This document shows, piece by piece, positions 16,124 through 24,888 of a stretch of 64,000 nt of DNA. Position 1 is the first letter of the stretch. Every line of letters begins with the position of its first letter. Origin of the DNA: Diaphorobacter ruginosibacter (GTDB lineage: Bacteria; Pseudomonadota; Gammaproteobacteria; Burkholderiales; Burkholderiaceae_C); the NCBI RefSeq assembly GCF_014395975.1, contig NZ_CP060714.1, positions 4,871,001 through 4,935,000 of the forward strand, given 5' to 3'. The notes under the pieces were generated by a model. That model saw nothing but the letters and a program-made list of their open reading frames with translations. It did no database searches and was not told the origin of the DNA. Position numbers and translations under genes: made by a program.

Positions 16124-16852
16124 ATGCTGAAGTTTTCTCTGCGCGCTCGATGCGCGGTGGCGGTGGCTGCGGTTGCTTCCACGGTGTTGCTCACCGCATG
16201 CGCGCCCATGCAGCAAGGCCTGGTCAAGGTGGGGCGCTCCGAGCTGCAGCTGCCGCCGGGCGACTGGGAAAAGCTCGAGCAGGGCGACAGCGATCTCTTC
16301 AACGTGCTGCCCGATGACGTCTCGCACGACCTGCCCATGCGCACGCAGGCCGTGGGCCTGCGCGGCCGCCAGGGGGAAATGCTGGCCGTGATCGTCGTGC
16401 AGACCAATGCCTCCAACGACCCTCGCGACACCACGCTGTGGACCCATACCTGCCCGGCACAGCAGGGCGTCCAGGTCGATGACTTCGCAAAGGGCAGTCC
16501 CATCCGCATCGACTGCCTGCGCTTCAAGCGCCGCGCGGACAGCGAGGACTTCCTCAAGAAGAACCGCCCCGTGCTGCAGGAGTGGGTCAAGCAAAACAAT
16601 GCGCTGCCGCTCGCGCCTTACTCGCACGTGTCGTACCGATACGCGACGGCGGAAGGGGGCTACCTGCTGGTGGAAGCACTGGTCGACCAGCGCCTGATGC
16701 GGCCCAGAACCGTGGGCACGGATCAGTTCCTCGCGGCCGGCAGACCCGCCCAGGAATGGCTGATCGACTTCGTGCAGGCCGCCAAGGACAGCGTGGCCAT
16801 GCTGGACGGCCGCTTCGTCGTACCCCCCTTTCCCGTACCGCTGCCAGAGTAA
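16124..16852 (+). CDS. Hypothetical lipoprotein
   Basis: 242 residues. A type II signal peptide ends in the lipobox LLTAC with lipidated Cys26, so it should sit in a membrane facing the periplasm. The mature part has LQLPPGDWEKLEQGDS near its start, two further cysteines (HTCPAQQG and RIDCLRF) that could form a disulfide, and a Pro-rich end (VVPPFPVPLPE). I do not recognise a named family. AAGGA lies 13 bp before the ATG. It stands alone between the fba terminator and fadD, both on the same strand. Confidence 0.75.
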   Translation: MLKFSLRARCAVAVAAVASTVLLTACAPMQQGLVKVGRSELQLPPGDWEKLEQGDSDLFNVLPDDVSHDLPMRTQAVGLRGRQGEMLAVIVVQTNASNDPRDTTLWTHTCPAQQGVQVDDFAKGSPIRIDCLRFKRRADSEDFLKKNRPVLQEWVKQNNALPLAPYSHVSYRYATAEGGYLLVEALVDQRLMRPRTVGTDQFLAAGRPAQEWLIDFVQAAKDSVAMLDGRFVVPPFPVPLPE

Positions 16853-16944
16853 CCCGGCCGCTGGGAGGAAGGCCGCACGCGTGAATCAATTTCCGGTCCG
16901 ATCAAGTGAAATTCAACCCTTCGCGGAGGGAACATGATAAAAAC

Positions 16945-16956
16945 GAACGATCGTGC
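16945..16956. promoter_or_regulatory. Palindromic operator upstream of fadD (TetR-type spacing)
   Basis: GAACG-AT-CGTGC, a 5-2-5 palindrome with one mismatch, inside AAAAACGAACGATCGTG. The same core with the same AAAAACGAACG lead stands before the GDSL-OmpW pair at 24854. It lies 114 bp upstream of the fadD start. It fits a TetR-family fatty-acid regulator, though the regulator is not in this window. Confidence 0.5.
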
Positions 16957-17070
16957 AGAAATTTCGTTTTTCTAGGGTAATTCCAGACTCTGGAAATGAA
17001 CGATGGACCGGACAATGCGCAGAATTTACGGATTTTGCATTCAACAACGAGACACGCAGGAGACCTCAGC

Positions 17071-18750
17071 ATGACAGACCGCCCCTGGCTCAGCGCCTAT
17101 CCGCCTGGCGTTCCAGCCGATATCGACCCGTCGCAATATGCTTCGCTGGTCGAACTGATGGAGCAGGCCTTTCGTGACTACGCTTCACGCACCGCCTACA
17201 GCTTCATGGGCAAGGAGGTCAGCTATGCGCAGACGGATGCCGAAAGCCGCCAGATGGCGGCCTACCTGCAATCGCTGGGGCTGGCCAAGGGGGATCGGGT
17301 CGCAATCATGATGCCGAACGTGCCGCAGTATCCCGTGGTGGTCGCGGCCATCCTGCGTGCCGGGTTCGTGGTGGTGAACGTCAACCCGCTGTATACCCCG
17401 CGCGAGCTGGAGCACCAGCTCAAGGACTCGGGCGCCAAGGCGATCATCATCATCGAGAACTTCGCGGCCACATTGCAGGCCTGCATTGCGAGCACGCCCG
17501 TCCAGCACGTGGTGCTCGCAACCATGGGCGACCGCATGGGTTTCCTCAAGGGCATGATCATCAACTACGTCGTGCGCAACGTGAAGAAGCTGGTGCCGAC
17601 GTTCTCGTTGCCCGGTGCCGTACGCTACAACGATGCGCTCGCGCGCGGCGCGCGTGCCCCATTCCAGAAGCCTGTGATCACGCCCGACGACATCGCGCTG
17701 CTGCAATACACGGGCGGCACGACGGGCGTCTCCAAGGGGGCCGTGCTGCTGCACCGGAACATCATCGCCAACGTGCTGCAATCCCAGGCATGGAACGCCC
17801 CCGTGATGAGCAAGGTGCCGCAGGGCGAGCAGCCCACGGCCGTCTGTGCGCTGCCGCTCTATCACATCTTCGCGTTCACCGTGAACATGATGCTGTCCAT
17901 GCGCACGGGCGGAAAGACCATCCTGATCCCCAATCCGCGCGACCTGCCTGCGGTGCTCAAGGAGCTCTCGAAGCAGACCTTCCACAGCTTCCCGGCCGTG
18001 AACACGCTGTTCAACGGCCTGGCCAACCATCCTGACTTCAATACGGTCAACTGGAAGAACCTCAAGTGCTCGTTGGGCGGCGGCATGGCCGTGCAGGGCG
18101 CGGTCGCCAAGTTGTGGCTCGAGAAGACGGGCTGCCCGATCGTCGAGGGCTATGGCCTGTCGGAAACCAGCCCCTCGGCGAGCTGCAACCCGGTGACGTC
18201 CAAGGAATTCACCGGCACGATCGGCGTGCCGATTCCCAGCACCTACATGAAGCTGGTCGATGACGATGGCCGCGAGGTGCTTCTCAAGGGGCATCCGGGC
18301 GAGATCGCCATCAAGGGGCCGCAGGTCATGGCGGGCTACTGGCAGCGCCCCGACGAAACCGCGAAGGTCATGACCGAGGACGGCTACTTCAAGACCGGCG
18401 ATATCGGCATCATCGACGACAACGGGTTCTTCAAGATCGTCGATCGCAAGAAGGACATGGTGCTGGTCAGCGGCTTCAACGTCTACCCGAACGAAGTGGA
18501 GGATGTGGTGGCAGGCATGGCGGGCGTGCTCGAATGTGCCGTGGTCGGCGTTCCCGACGAAAAGACCGGCGAGGCCGTGAAACTGGTCATCGTGAAGAAG
18601 GACCCGTCGCTGACCGAGGCGCAGGTCAAGGAGTTCTGCAACGCCAATCTCACCGGCTACAAGCGTCCCCGCGTGATCGAATTCCGCGACTCGCTGCCGA
18701 AGACGCCGGTCGGCAAGATCCTGCGGCGCGAGTTGCGCGACAAGAAGTGA
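17071..18750 (+). CDS. fadD: Long-chain fatty acid-CoA ligase
   Basis: 559 residues from ATG 17071, preceded by CAGGAGA. It activates fatty acids to acyl-CoA via acyl-AMP at the inner membrane, feeding beta-oxidation. The AMP-forming signature is complete: YTGGTTGVSKGAVL (P-loop), GYGLSETSPSAS, YFKTGDIG, and the C-terminal PVGKILRREL with the catalytic Lys. Length matches FadD. It is monocistronic with its own terminator, and a palindrome upstream is shared with the lipase/porin locus at 24.9 kb. Confidence 0.95.
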   Translation: MTDRPWLSAYPPGVPADIDPSQYASLVELMEQAFRDYASRTAYSFMGKEVSYAQTDAESRQMAAYLQSLGLAKGDRVAIMMPNVPQYPVVVAAILRAGFVVVNVNPLYTPRELEHQLKDSGAKAIIIIENFAATLQACIASTPVQHVVLATMGDRMGFLKGMIINYVVRNVKKLVPTFSLPGAVRYNDALARGARAPFQKPVITPDDIALLQYTGGTTGVSKGAVLLHRNIIANVLQSQAWNAPVMSKVPQGEQPTAVCALPLYHIFAFTVNMMLSMRTGGKTILIPNPRDLPAVLKELSKQTFHSFPAVNTLFNGLANHPDFNTVNWKNLKCSLGGGMAVQGAVAKLWLEKTGCPIVEGYGLSETSPSASCNPVTSKEFTGTIGVPIPSTYMKLVDDDGREVLLKGHPGEIAIKGPQVMAGYWQRPDETAKVMTEDGYFKTGDIGIIDDNGFFKIVDRKKDMVLVSGFNVYPNEVEDVVAGMAGVLECAVVGVPDEKTGEAVKLVIVKKDPSLTEAQVKEFCNANLTGYKRPRVIEFRDSLPKTPVGKILRRELRDKK

Positions 18751-18781
18751 CCACCGAGCCTGCTTTACAGCGCATCGACCT

Positions 18782-18805
18782 ACGCCGCCTCGTGCGGCGT
18801 TTTTC
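18782..18805 (+). terminator. Rho-independent terminator after fadD
   Basis: A 7-bp perfect stem (ACGCCGC with GCGGCGT), 5-nt loop and TTTTTCTT tail, 32 bp past the stop. Confidence 0.88.
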
Positions 18806-18910
18806 TTGGGAGGCCCTGCACGCGCCGATCGAAAAGCATGTGTCGACGGAATGCGCGCAGAGCTTCCATCGCGCACGATAATCGCACTCTTTTTGCCGGA
18901 GACCCGCGCA

Positions 18911-19672
18911 GTGACCATCGCCATCATCAGTGCCTTGCCCGAGGAGCAGGGCAGCCTCGTTCAGGCCCTGCAGCAGCCCGGGCAGGTGACCCACGCCGGA
19001 CGCACATTCTGGCGCGGCACCCTGCATGGACATGAAGTGGTGCTGGCGCTCTCGGGGATCGGCAAGGTGGCGGCGGCGACCACGGCCACAGTGCTGGCGG
19101 AGAAGTTCGGCGCCACGCGCGTGCTGTTCACCGGCGTGGCGGGCGGGCTGGGCGAGGGCGTGTGCGTGGGCGACGTGGTCGTTGCACAGGACTACCTGCA
19201 GCACGACATGGACGCGTCACCCATCGTCGAGCGCTGGCGTGTGCCCGGCTATCCGGCGATCCGGATGGCTTGCGATGCCGACCTCACGCAGCGGCTTGTC
19301 TCCGCCACGAAGGACTGCGTGGCGCGGGACAGCGATGCGATCGACTGGGCATCCCTCGGGCTCGGCGCCACCCACCGGCCCTCGGTGCACCTGGGCCTGA
19401 TCGCGAGCGGCGATCGGTTCGTGAGCACGGCGCAGGAGTCCGGCGCCATCCGCTCGGTGCTGGAGGGTGCTGGGCACCGCGTGCTGGCCGTGGAGATGGA
19501 GGGGGCGGCGGTGGCGCAGGTGTGCGCGGACTATGGCATAGCATTCGCTGCGGTGCGGACGATTTCCGACCGGGCCGATGATTCAGCGGATGTGGATTTC
19601 CTGCAGTTCGTGCGGACCGTGGCGAGCCGGTACGCGGACCATGTGGTGCATGCGTTTTTGCGGGCGCTTTGA
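18911..19672 (+). CDS. mtnN: 5'-methylthioadenosine/S-adenosylhomocysteine nucleosidase
   Basis: 253 residues from a GTG at 18911, where VTIAIISALPEEQ gives the family N-terminus; CCGGAGA lies a few bases upstream. An in-frame ATG at 18851 would add a non-conserved stretch. It hydrolyses MTA and SAH to adenine and the thio-sugar. Family residues: the Glu pair in PEEQ, TGVAGGLGEGVCVGDVV, the ribose-contacting EMEGAAVAQV and the catalytic Asp in ISDRADD. A longer middle loop than the E. coli enzyme is present. The specific substrate among nucleosides is inferred. Confidence 0.85.
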   Translation: MTIAIISALPEEQGSLVQALQQPGQVTHAGRTFWRGTLHGHEVVLALSGIGKVAAATTATVLAEKFGATRVLFTGVAGGLGEGVCVGDVVVAQDYLQHDMDASPIVERWRVPGYPAIRMACDADLTQRLVSATKDCVARDSDAIDWASLGLGATHRPSVHLGLIASGDRFVSTAQESGAIRSVLEGAGHRVLAVEMEGAAVAQVCADYGIAFAAVRTISDRADDSADVDFLQFVRTVASRYADHVVHAFLRAL

Positions 19673-19749
19673 TTTTTCCTGCTGGCAGAGGCAGGAAGTG
19701 CACCCGGAGGGTCAGTCCCTCCACTCGACCCGGTCTTCCGCGAAAAACC

Positions 19750-20736
19750 TTATTTGAGCCATCCGCGCTTGCGGAAATACAGCATGGGAATCACGGCGCT
19801 GCAGACCATCAGTCCGATCCCGAAACCATATCCGTATTGCCATTCCAGCTCGGGCATGAACTTGAAGTTCATCCCGTAGACGCTTGCGATCAGCGTGGGT
19901 GGCAGAAGGGCGACGCTGGCCACCGAGAAGATCTTGATGATCTTGTTCTGGTTGATGTTGATGAAACCGACCGTCGCATCCATCAGGAAGTTGATCTTGT
20001 CAAAGAGGAACGCGGTGTGGTTGTCCAGCGATTCGATGTCGCGAAGAATCTGGCGCGCATCCTCGAACTGCTCGGCGTTGAGCATCTTCGAGCGCATCAT
20101 GAAGCTCACGGCGCGGCGCGTGTCGAGCATGTTGCGGCGGATGCGGCCGTTCAGGTCTTCCTGGCGGGCGATGGCGGCCAGCACTTCGCTGGCCTTGGCG
20201 TCGGTCACGTCGCCCGCGAGCACCTGGGTGCTGACGAGCTTGAGTTCGTCATAGATGCCCTCGAGCGTGTCGGCCGAGTATTCGGCGTCCGCGTCGAACA
20301 GCTTGAGCAGCACTTCCTTGGCATCCTCGATGAGGCCCGGCGCGCGGCGGGCGCGCAGGCGCACGAGGCGAAAGACCGGCACGTCGTCGTCGTGGATAGA
20401 GAACAGCACGCCCTTGCTCTTGAGCGAGTCGTTGACCAGGTTCAGGATGAAGGCGACGCGAACCGCGCGCGGATCGTCATCCACATCCACCAGGAAGTCG
20501 CTGCGGATATGCAGTTCGCCGTTGTCTTCCTCGTAGAAACGGGCCGATTCCTCGATGTCCTCGTCCATCGCGTCTTCGGGAATCGACAGGCCATAGTGCT
20601 GCTTGACCCAGCGCTTTTCCTCCACGGTCGGCGATTCAAGGTCTACCCAGATCGGCTGAAAACGCTTGAGCTCCTCCAGCGATTCAATTTCTTCCTGAAC
20701 CAGGCGGCCATTGGCCAACGTAAAGATATTGAGCAT
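19750..20736 (-). CDS. corA: CorA family magnesium/cobalt transporter
   Basis: 328 residues. It forms a pentameric Mg2+ channel in the inner membrane. The large N-terminal cytoplasmic domain is acidic (DAMDEDIEESARFYEED), followed by a long stalk helix and two C-terminal transmembrane helices. The selectivity loop YGMNF follows the first, and the protein ends in the basic RKRGWLK. Convergent with mtnN and followed by no gene, so likely monocistronic. A strong hairpin lies 60 bp upstream of the start, in the putative 5' leader. Confidence 0.94.
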   Translation of the reverse strand: MLNIFTLANGRLVQEEIESLEELKRFQPIWVDLESPTVEEKRWVKQHYGLSIPEDAMDEDIEESARFYEEDNGELHIRSDFLVDVDDDPRAVRVAFILNLVNDSLKSKGVLFSIHDDDVPVFRLVRLRARRAPGLIEDAKEVLLKLFDADAEYSADTLEGIYDELKLVSTQVLAGDVTDAKASEVLAAIARQEDLNGRIRRNMLDTRRAVSFMMRSKMLNAEQFEDARQILRDIESLDNHTAFLFDKINFLMDATVGFININQNKIIKIFSVASVALLPPTLIASVYGMNFKFMPELEWQYGYGFGIGLMVCSAVIPMLYFRKRGWLK

Positions 20737-20795
20737 TGCTCAGCATTCCCGAAAAATCATTGTGCAAGGGCGAGGGTGTTGAGTGAGGTCATATC

Positions 20796-20829
20796 GCTTT
20801 CAACCCTCGGCACGCCGGGAGTTGAAAGC
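20796..20829 (-). promoter_or_regulatory. Hairpin in the corA leader region
   Basis: GCTTTCAAC (20796-20804) and GTTGAAAGC (20821-20829) pair perfectly, and the interior adds more pairs (TCGG/CCGG around CACG). It lies between the psi-like gene and corA, both on the minus strand. No T run follows on that strand, so it may be a corA leader element or operator instead of a terminator. It does not look like the known M-box or ykoK Mg riboswitch. Confidence 0.45.
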
Positions 20830-20944
20830 TACCAACTGGGGTAGGCTTCCACGGAGCTGTCTCCTGTATTCAAGATTCCCGCATTATGGCATCGGCATCC
20901 CGGCCCATGCCATCGCGGGAGTGTGACAAAGAGGGGGGCGGTAA

Positions 20945-21739
20945 TCAGGCCTCGCCGGCCTTGCGGACCACGGCCAGGGCTCGGCACAGGTCGGCCCAGG
21001 CGGAGGCTTTGGCATCGGGCGCGCGCAGCAGATAGGCAGGGTCGTAGCTGACGAAGGCGGGTGTGCCGTCCGGCATCTGGTGCTGTGCGGCACGCAGGCG
21101 TCCGAGCGGTTCCCGGTTGTCGAGGGTGGCGCGGGCAGCACCGAGGCCGAGGATCAGGACCATCGAGGGCTGAAGCTCCGCCAGCGTCCGCGACAGCATC
21201 GCCTGGACAGGTGGGGACGCTTCGGCACCCGCCCCGCGTTCGAGCACACAGGCGAAGGTGCGCGGATGCCGGTGCAGTTGCATGGCACGCAGCATGTTGT
21301 CGAGCAGGCGGCCGGAATCGCCACCCAAGGGGTCCGCGGGTGTCGGCGTTTCGAAGATCACGAGCCAGCCGTTGCCAAGCTCGCGCGGTGGGCCGGACGT
21401 GGCCGTTGCGGCATCGGGGTACAGCGCAACCGGTGCGTGCAGCCTGGCCACGGCTCCTTCGGATGCGCCTGCAGGCTGTGTGGCCGCAGGTGCCGGTGCA
21501 GGGGCGGCCTGGGGCGGTTGCTGCCGCGCGACGGGCGCGGGCGCCTCCGCGCGGGGTTGCGCGGGAGGCACCTGCGGCGCGAGCGGCCGTTCCAGCACGG
21601 GCATGCCCTGGGCTGCGGGCCGTGCCATGCGTTCGGTCACGGAAGGAGCCGCCGCGGCGGCCGCAGGTGCTGCCTGCCAGATGGTGATGCCCATCTCCTG
21701 CAGCATCGCTCGTTGGCGTGCGTCCAGCTGAAGGCTCAT
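20945..21739 (-). CDS. Uracil-DNA glycosylase-fold protein, probable DNA polymerase III psi subunit (HolD-like)
   Basis: 264 residues, starting in an ATGA overlap with the end of rimI. Residues 13-21 read LQEMGITIW; E. coli psi (HolD) starts with LQQLGITQW in its DnaX-binding peptide. A Pro/Ala-rich linker (about 22-105) joins this to a C-terminal UDG-like domain with LVIFETPTPADPLGGDSG and VSYDPAYLLRAP. Family 4 UDGs have GEGPG, HP and four cysteines for an iron-sulfur cluster; here the first motif is lost, His is Asp, and only two Cys remain. Psi is known to share the UDG fold, and E. coli holD is adjacent to rimI. I therefore favour a clamp-loader accessory role over glycosylase activity. 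Confidence 0.75.
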   Translation of the reverse strand: MSLQLDARQRAMLQEMGITIWQAAPAAAAAAPSVTERMARPAAQGMPVLERPLAPQVPPAQPRAEAPAPVARQQPPQAAPAPAPAATQPAGASEGAVARLHAPVALYPDAATATSGPPRELGNGWLVIFETPTPADPLGGDSGRLLDNMLRAMQLHRHPRTFACVLERGAGAEASPPVQAMLSRTLAELQPSMVLILGLGAARATLDNREPLGRLRAAQHQMPDGTPAFVSYDPAYLLRAPDAKASAWADLCRALAVVRKAGEA

Positions 21740-22215
21740 AGCTTGATACTCATGACAATGGCGTCCTCGCGTTCGCCGTTTTCCGCCGGATAGTAGCGCT
21801 TTCGCTGGCCCACGGACTGGAAGCCATACTGCAGGTAGACATGCTGCGCACGCAGATTGCTCTGGCGCACTTCCAGCCAAAGCCACTGTGCCTGCCTGCC
21901 GCGCGACCACAGCACCAGCGAGTCGAGCAGCACGCGCGCCCAGCCCTGCTGCTGGAAACGCGGCGCCACGGTGATGTTCAGCAGATGCACCTCGTCCACG
22001 CCTTGCATGGCGACGAAGTAGCCGACAATTTGGTCTTCCTGCATCAGCAACTGGATCTGGTAGCCGACCGCGATCGCATCGATGAAGTTGCCGCGGGTCC
22101 ACGGATGCGTATAGGCCGCGTTCTCCACCTCGAGCAGCGCATCCAGCCGCGCGAGCGACAGCAACTCGAAGTGCAGCAGCGAGTCATGGTGCAAGGTGGA
22201 GGCGATGGCGTTCAT
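21736..22215 (-). CDS. rimI: Ribosomal protein S18-alanine N-acetyltransferase (RimI)
   Basis: 159 residues from the ATG at 22215, which overlaps the tsaB stop as ATGA. GNAT fold: ENAAYTHPWTRGNF at the N-terminus as in RimI, then the acetyl-CoA loop RFQQQGWARVLLDSL and LEVRQSNLRAQHVYLQYGF. It acetylates the N-terminal alanine of ribosomal protein S18. tsaB-rimI order is the usual one, and the gene after it is coupled in the same way, so all three are translated together. Confidence 0.92.
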   Translation of the reverse strand: MNAIASTLHHDSLLHFELLSLARLDALLEVENAAYTHPWTRGNFIDAIAVGYQIQLLMQEDQIVGYFVAMQGVDEVHLLNITVAPRFQQQGWARVLLDSLVLWSRGRQAQWLWLEVRQSNLRAQHVYLQYGFQSVGQRKRYYPAENGEREDAIVMSIKL

Positions 22216-22934
22216 GCGGGCTGAGGTCCGGAGGCTGCCTGCCTGGCCTGCTCGCGCTCGGCCGTGGTCTGGGCCACCTTGTCGCGGATGTAGAGCGGCA
22301 GCGCTTCCTTGGCGGATACCGTTCCGCTGGCGGCGAGCTGAGGGGCCAGGCGCAGCATGGCCCCGGCCGTCGGCAGGGCGCGCACGTGGGGGGCATCGGG
22401 CGCGAGGCGTTCGCCGTAGGCGGCTTGCGCATTGCCGGCGACGGTGAAGCCGGGCTCGACGATCACATGCTGCGGAGCGAGCAATTGATAGTCGCCAGCG
22501 CTGCTCCATTGCCCGCCGTCCCATCGATAGGCTGCGGCATAGACCTCGTCCATGCGTGCATCCAGCACGGCAAGCACCTTGTCCACGCCGTGTTCCATGC
22601 GCGCCTGCTCGGCCACGGCCAGCAGTGAGTCGACGGGCAGCACGGGCACGCCCAGGCCCTTGCGGGCGCCGAAGGCGAGGCCCTGCGCCACCGAGCATGC
22701 GGTGCGCAGTCCGGTGAACGAGCCCGGGCCGCGGCCAAAGGCGATCAGGTCAAGCTCATCGAAGGACAGGCCCAGCTCGCCCATCAGTTCACGGATCAGC
22801 GGGATCAGCGTGGTGGAGGACTGGGCGCCGCCGGGTGCGCTGCGCTCCAGCAGCCCCGCTCCGCTCCCGTTGCCACCCTTCTGGACGGCGATGGAAAGCG
22901 TATCGGTGCTGGTATCTAGCGCAAGGAGATTCAT
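22212..22934 (-). CDS. tsaB: tRNA threonylcarbamoyladenosine biosynthesis protein TsaB
   Basis: 240 residues. TsaB is a catalytically silent ASKHA-fold partner of TsaD in making t6A37 on tRNAs reading ANN codons. LLALDTSTDTLSIAV opens the fold, and the characteristic GRGPGSFTGLR follows near residue 68. Length and motif order are normal. The other t6A enzyme, the Sua5-type synthase, is encoded 5 kb away at 27917. It is the first gene of tsaB-rimI-psi-like and divergent from dacB. Confidence 0.94.
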   Translation of the reverse strand: MNLLALDTSTDTLSIAVQKGGNGSGAGLLERSAPGGAQSSTTLIPLIRELMGELGLSFDELDLIAFGRGPGSFTGLRTACSVAQGLAFGARKGLGVPVLPVDSLLAVAEQARMEHGVDKVLAVLDARMDEVYAAAYRWDGGQWSSAGDYQLLAPQHVIVEPGFTVAGNAQAAYGERLAPDAPHVRALPTAGAMLRLAPQLAASGTVSAKEALPLYIRDKVAQTTAEREQARQAASGPQPA

Positions 22935-23060
22935 GAACGGTCGATCTGGCGGGAGCGGGGGACCCGGGATTATCGTCCCGCCGCAATATCCGCGGGTGAT
23001 ATCTGCGGGTAATTGGCAGCATTGTTGGCTGGAAATACCGATAAATCATAGACTTGTCGG

Positions 23061-24632
23061 ATGTTTCTGGAATTCCTCGCAGCCGCCGCCAGCGCGCGGC
23101 AAGTGCATTGGCGCCTCGTGGCGCTGGCCTGTGTCCTGTCTGCCGGAGCCGCTCTTCCCGCTGTCGCGCAGAATGAGCGGACCGCCCAGCCCGCGCTGGC
23201 TCCCGCGCCGCAGCAGCAGGCGCTGCCGCCCTCGGTGGATGCCGCGCTCCAGCGTGCCAAGGTGCCGCGCGAGGCCCTTGCGGCCATGGTGGTGGAGCTG
23301 GATTCGCCCAAGTCGCCCAAGCTGGCATATCGCCCCGACGAGCCCATGAATCCGGCCTCGGTGATGAAGCTGGTGACGACCTACGCGGCGCTCGACCAGC
23401 TCGGCCCGGCATTCGCATGGGAGACCCCGGTCTATCTCGACGCCGTGCCGCAGGACGGGGCCCTGCGCGGCAACGTCTACATCCAGGGCCAGGGCGACCC
23501 GCAGATGGTGCTCGAACGCCTGTGGCTTGCCATGCGCCGGCTGCGCAGCATGGGCGTGACGGTGATCGTGGGCGACATCATTCTCGACCGCTCGGCATTC
23601 AGCCTGCCGCCGCGCGATGCCGCCACCTTCGACGGCGAGCCCTGGCGCCCCTACAACGTGGGGCCTGATGCGCTGCTGATCAACTTCAAGGCGATGACGC
23701 TGCGCTTCGTGCCCGACGCGGCGGCGGGTGTCGCACGCATCACCTACGAGCCGCCGATGGGCGGCATGCAGCTTCCTGCCTCCGTGCCGCTCGCGCCCGC
23801 CGCCACGGCCTGTGGTGACTGGCAGGCTGCGCTCAAGGCCGAGTTGGGTGAGCCGGGCCGCATCACGTTCGCGGGCCCGTTTCCCGCGACCTGTGGCGAG
23901 CGCGAATGGTCCATCGCGCCGGCAGACCCCGACGGCTACGCCGCGCGTGCCATCGAGGGCATGTGGCGCGACCTGGGTGGCAAGGTCACGGGGTCGGTGC
24001 ATGACGGCAAGGTGCCCGCGGGGCTCAAGCCTGCGTTCACCAGCCGGTCCCAGACCCTGGCGGAAGTGGTGCGCGACATCAACAAGTACAGCAACAACGT
24101 GATGACGCAGCAAGTGTTTCTCACGCTGGGCCTGCAGGCCACGGGCCGGGGCACCTGGGAGTCGGGCCGCCAGGCCATGGCGCAGTGGTGGCGCAGCCGC
24201 TGGCCCCAACTCACGCCGCCGGTGTGGGAGAACGGCGCCGGGCTCAGCCGCGATGAGCGTGTGACGGCCCGTTCGCTCGCCGGCATGTTGCAGACCGCAT
24301 GGTTCTCGCCGCACATGCCCGAGCTGCTGTCGTCGCTGCCGATCGTCGGTGTCGATGGCACGTTGCGCCGCGTGAACACCGCGAGCGCTAAGGGCATGGC
24401 GCATCTGAAGACAGGCACGCTGCGCGACGTGACCGCGCTGGCCGGCGTGGTGGACTCCGTGAGCGGCAGGCGCTATGCACTGGTGGGCATCATCAACCAC
24501 CCCTTGGCGCCCAACGCCCGCCCGGCGCTGCATGCCCTGGTCGACTGGGCCGCGCAGGACGCGCCCGCGGCATCCCCGCAGGTGGCCAACAACAACACAG
24601 GGTCCGCGGCCAAGGTGTCGCATCGCCGCTGA
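23061..24632 (+). CDS. dacB: D-alanyl-D-alanine carboxypeptidase/endopeptidase (PBP4)
   Basis: 523 residues with an N-terminal export signal (ALACVLSAGAALPAVAQ). The three penicillin-binding motifs are complete: SxxK at 100-103 (NPASVMKL), SxN in NKYSNNVM, and KTG in HLKTGTLRD. It trims or cleaves peptidoglycan cross-links in the periplasm. The large insertion between SxxK and SxN is typical of PBP4 (class C). No clear ribosome site precedes the ATG at 23061, so the start is less certain than the identity. Divergent from tsaB and monocistronic. Confidence 0.94.
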   Translation: MFLEFLAAAASARQVHWRLVALACVLSAGAALPAVAQNERTAQPALAPAPQQQALPPSVDAALQRAKVPREALAAMVVELDSPKSPKLAYRPDEPMNPASVMKLVTTYAALDQLGPAFAWETPVYLDAVPQDGALRGNVYIQGQGDPQMVLERLWLAMRRLRSMGVTVIVGDIILDRSAFSLPPRDAATFDGEPWRPYNVGPDALLINFKAMTLRFVPDAAAGVARITYEPPMGGMQLPASVPLAPAATACGDWQAALKAELGEPGRITFAGPFPATCGEREWSIAPADPDGYAARAIEGMWRDLGGKVTGSVHDGKVPAGLKPAFTSRSQTLAEVVRDINKYSNNVMTQQVFLTLGLQATGRGTWESGRQAMAQWWRSRWPQLTPPVWENGAGLSRDERVTARSLAGMLQTAWFSPHMPELLSSLPIVGVDGTLRRVNTASAKGMAHLKTGTLRDVTALAGVVDSVSGRRYALVGIINHPLAPNARPALHALVDWAAQDAPAASPQVANNNTGSAAKVSHRR

Positions 24633-24684
24633 CGACGGATCACCCTGCCGCAGCCACGCGGACGGCCCACTGACAATCCCTGTG

Positions 24685-24713
24685 CAATGGCCCCGGCATA
24701 CCCGGGGCCATTG
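24685..24713 (+). terminator. Terminator-like hairpin after dacB
   Basis: A perfect 12-bp stem (CAATGGCCCCGG with CCGGGGCCATTG) and 5-nt loop, 52 bp past the dacB stop. The following bases (GCTTTCAGG) are only weakly T-rich, but the stem is very stable. Confidence 0.65.
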
Positions 24714-24853
24714 GCTTTCAGGCACCTATCGTTTTCCCACATTTGCACCTATGACGCGCCGCAAAAGCCACCCTTTGGCGTTGTTTAGGCGGGAATTCAG
24801 TGTTTACCCAAATAGGAGCGAAAGCGATTCATCTCTATCATTTTGAAAAAAAC

Positions 24854-24865
24854 GAACGGTCGTTC
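24854..24865. promoter_or_regulatory. Palindromic operator upstream of the GDSL-OmpW pair
   Basis: GAACG-GT-CGTTC, a perfect 5-2-5 palindrome within AAAAAAACGAACGGTCGTTC. It ends 23 bp before the start codon, well placed for repression. It matches the site before fadD in core, spacing and the A-rich lead, so one TetR-type repressor may act on both. Confidence 0.55.
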
Positions 24866-24888
24866 TATTCAATGAAGGAGCTCTGTAA

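Noticed and set aside
15861..16130. An 89-codon open frame between fba and the lipoprotein gene
   Set aside because: It starts before the fba terminator, has no ribosome site and no coding-like composition, and overlaps the next gene start.
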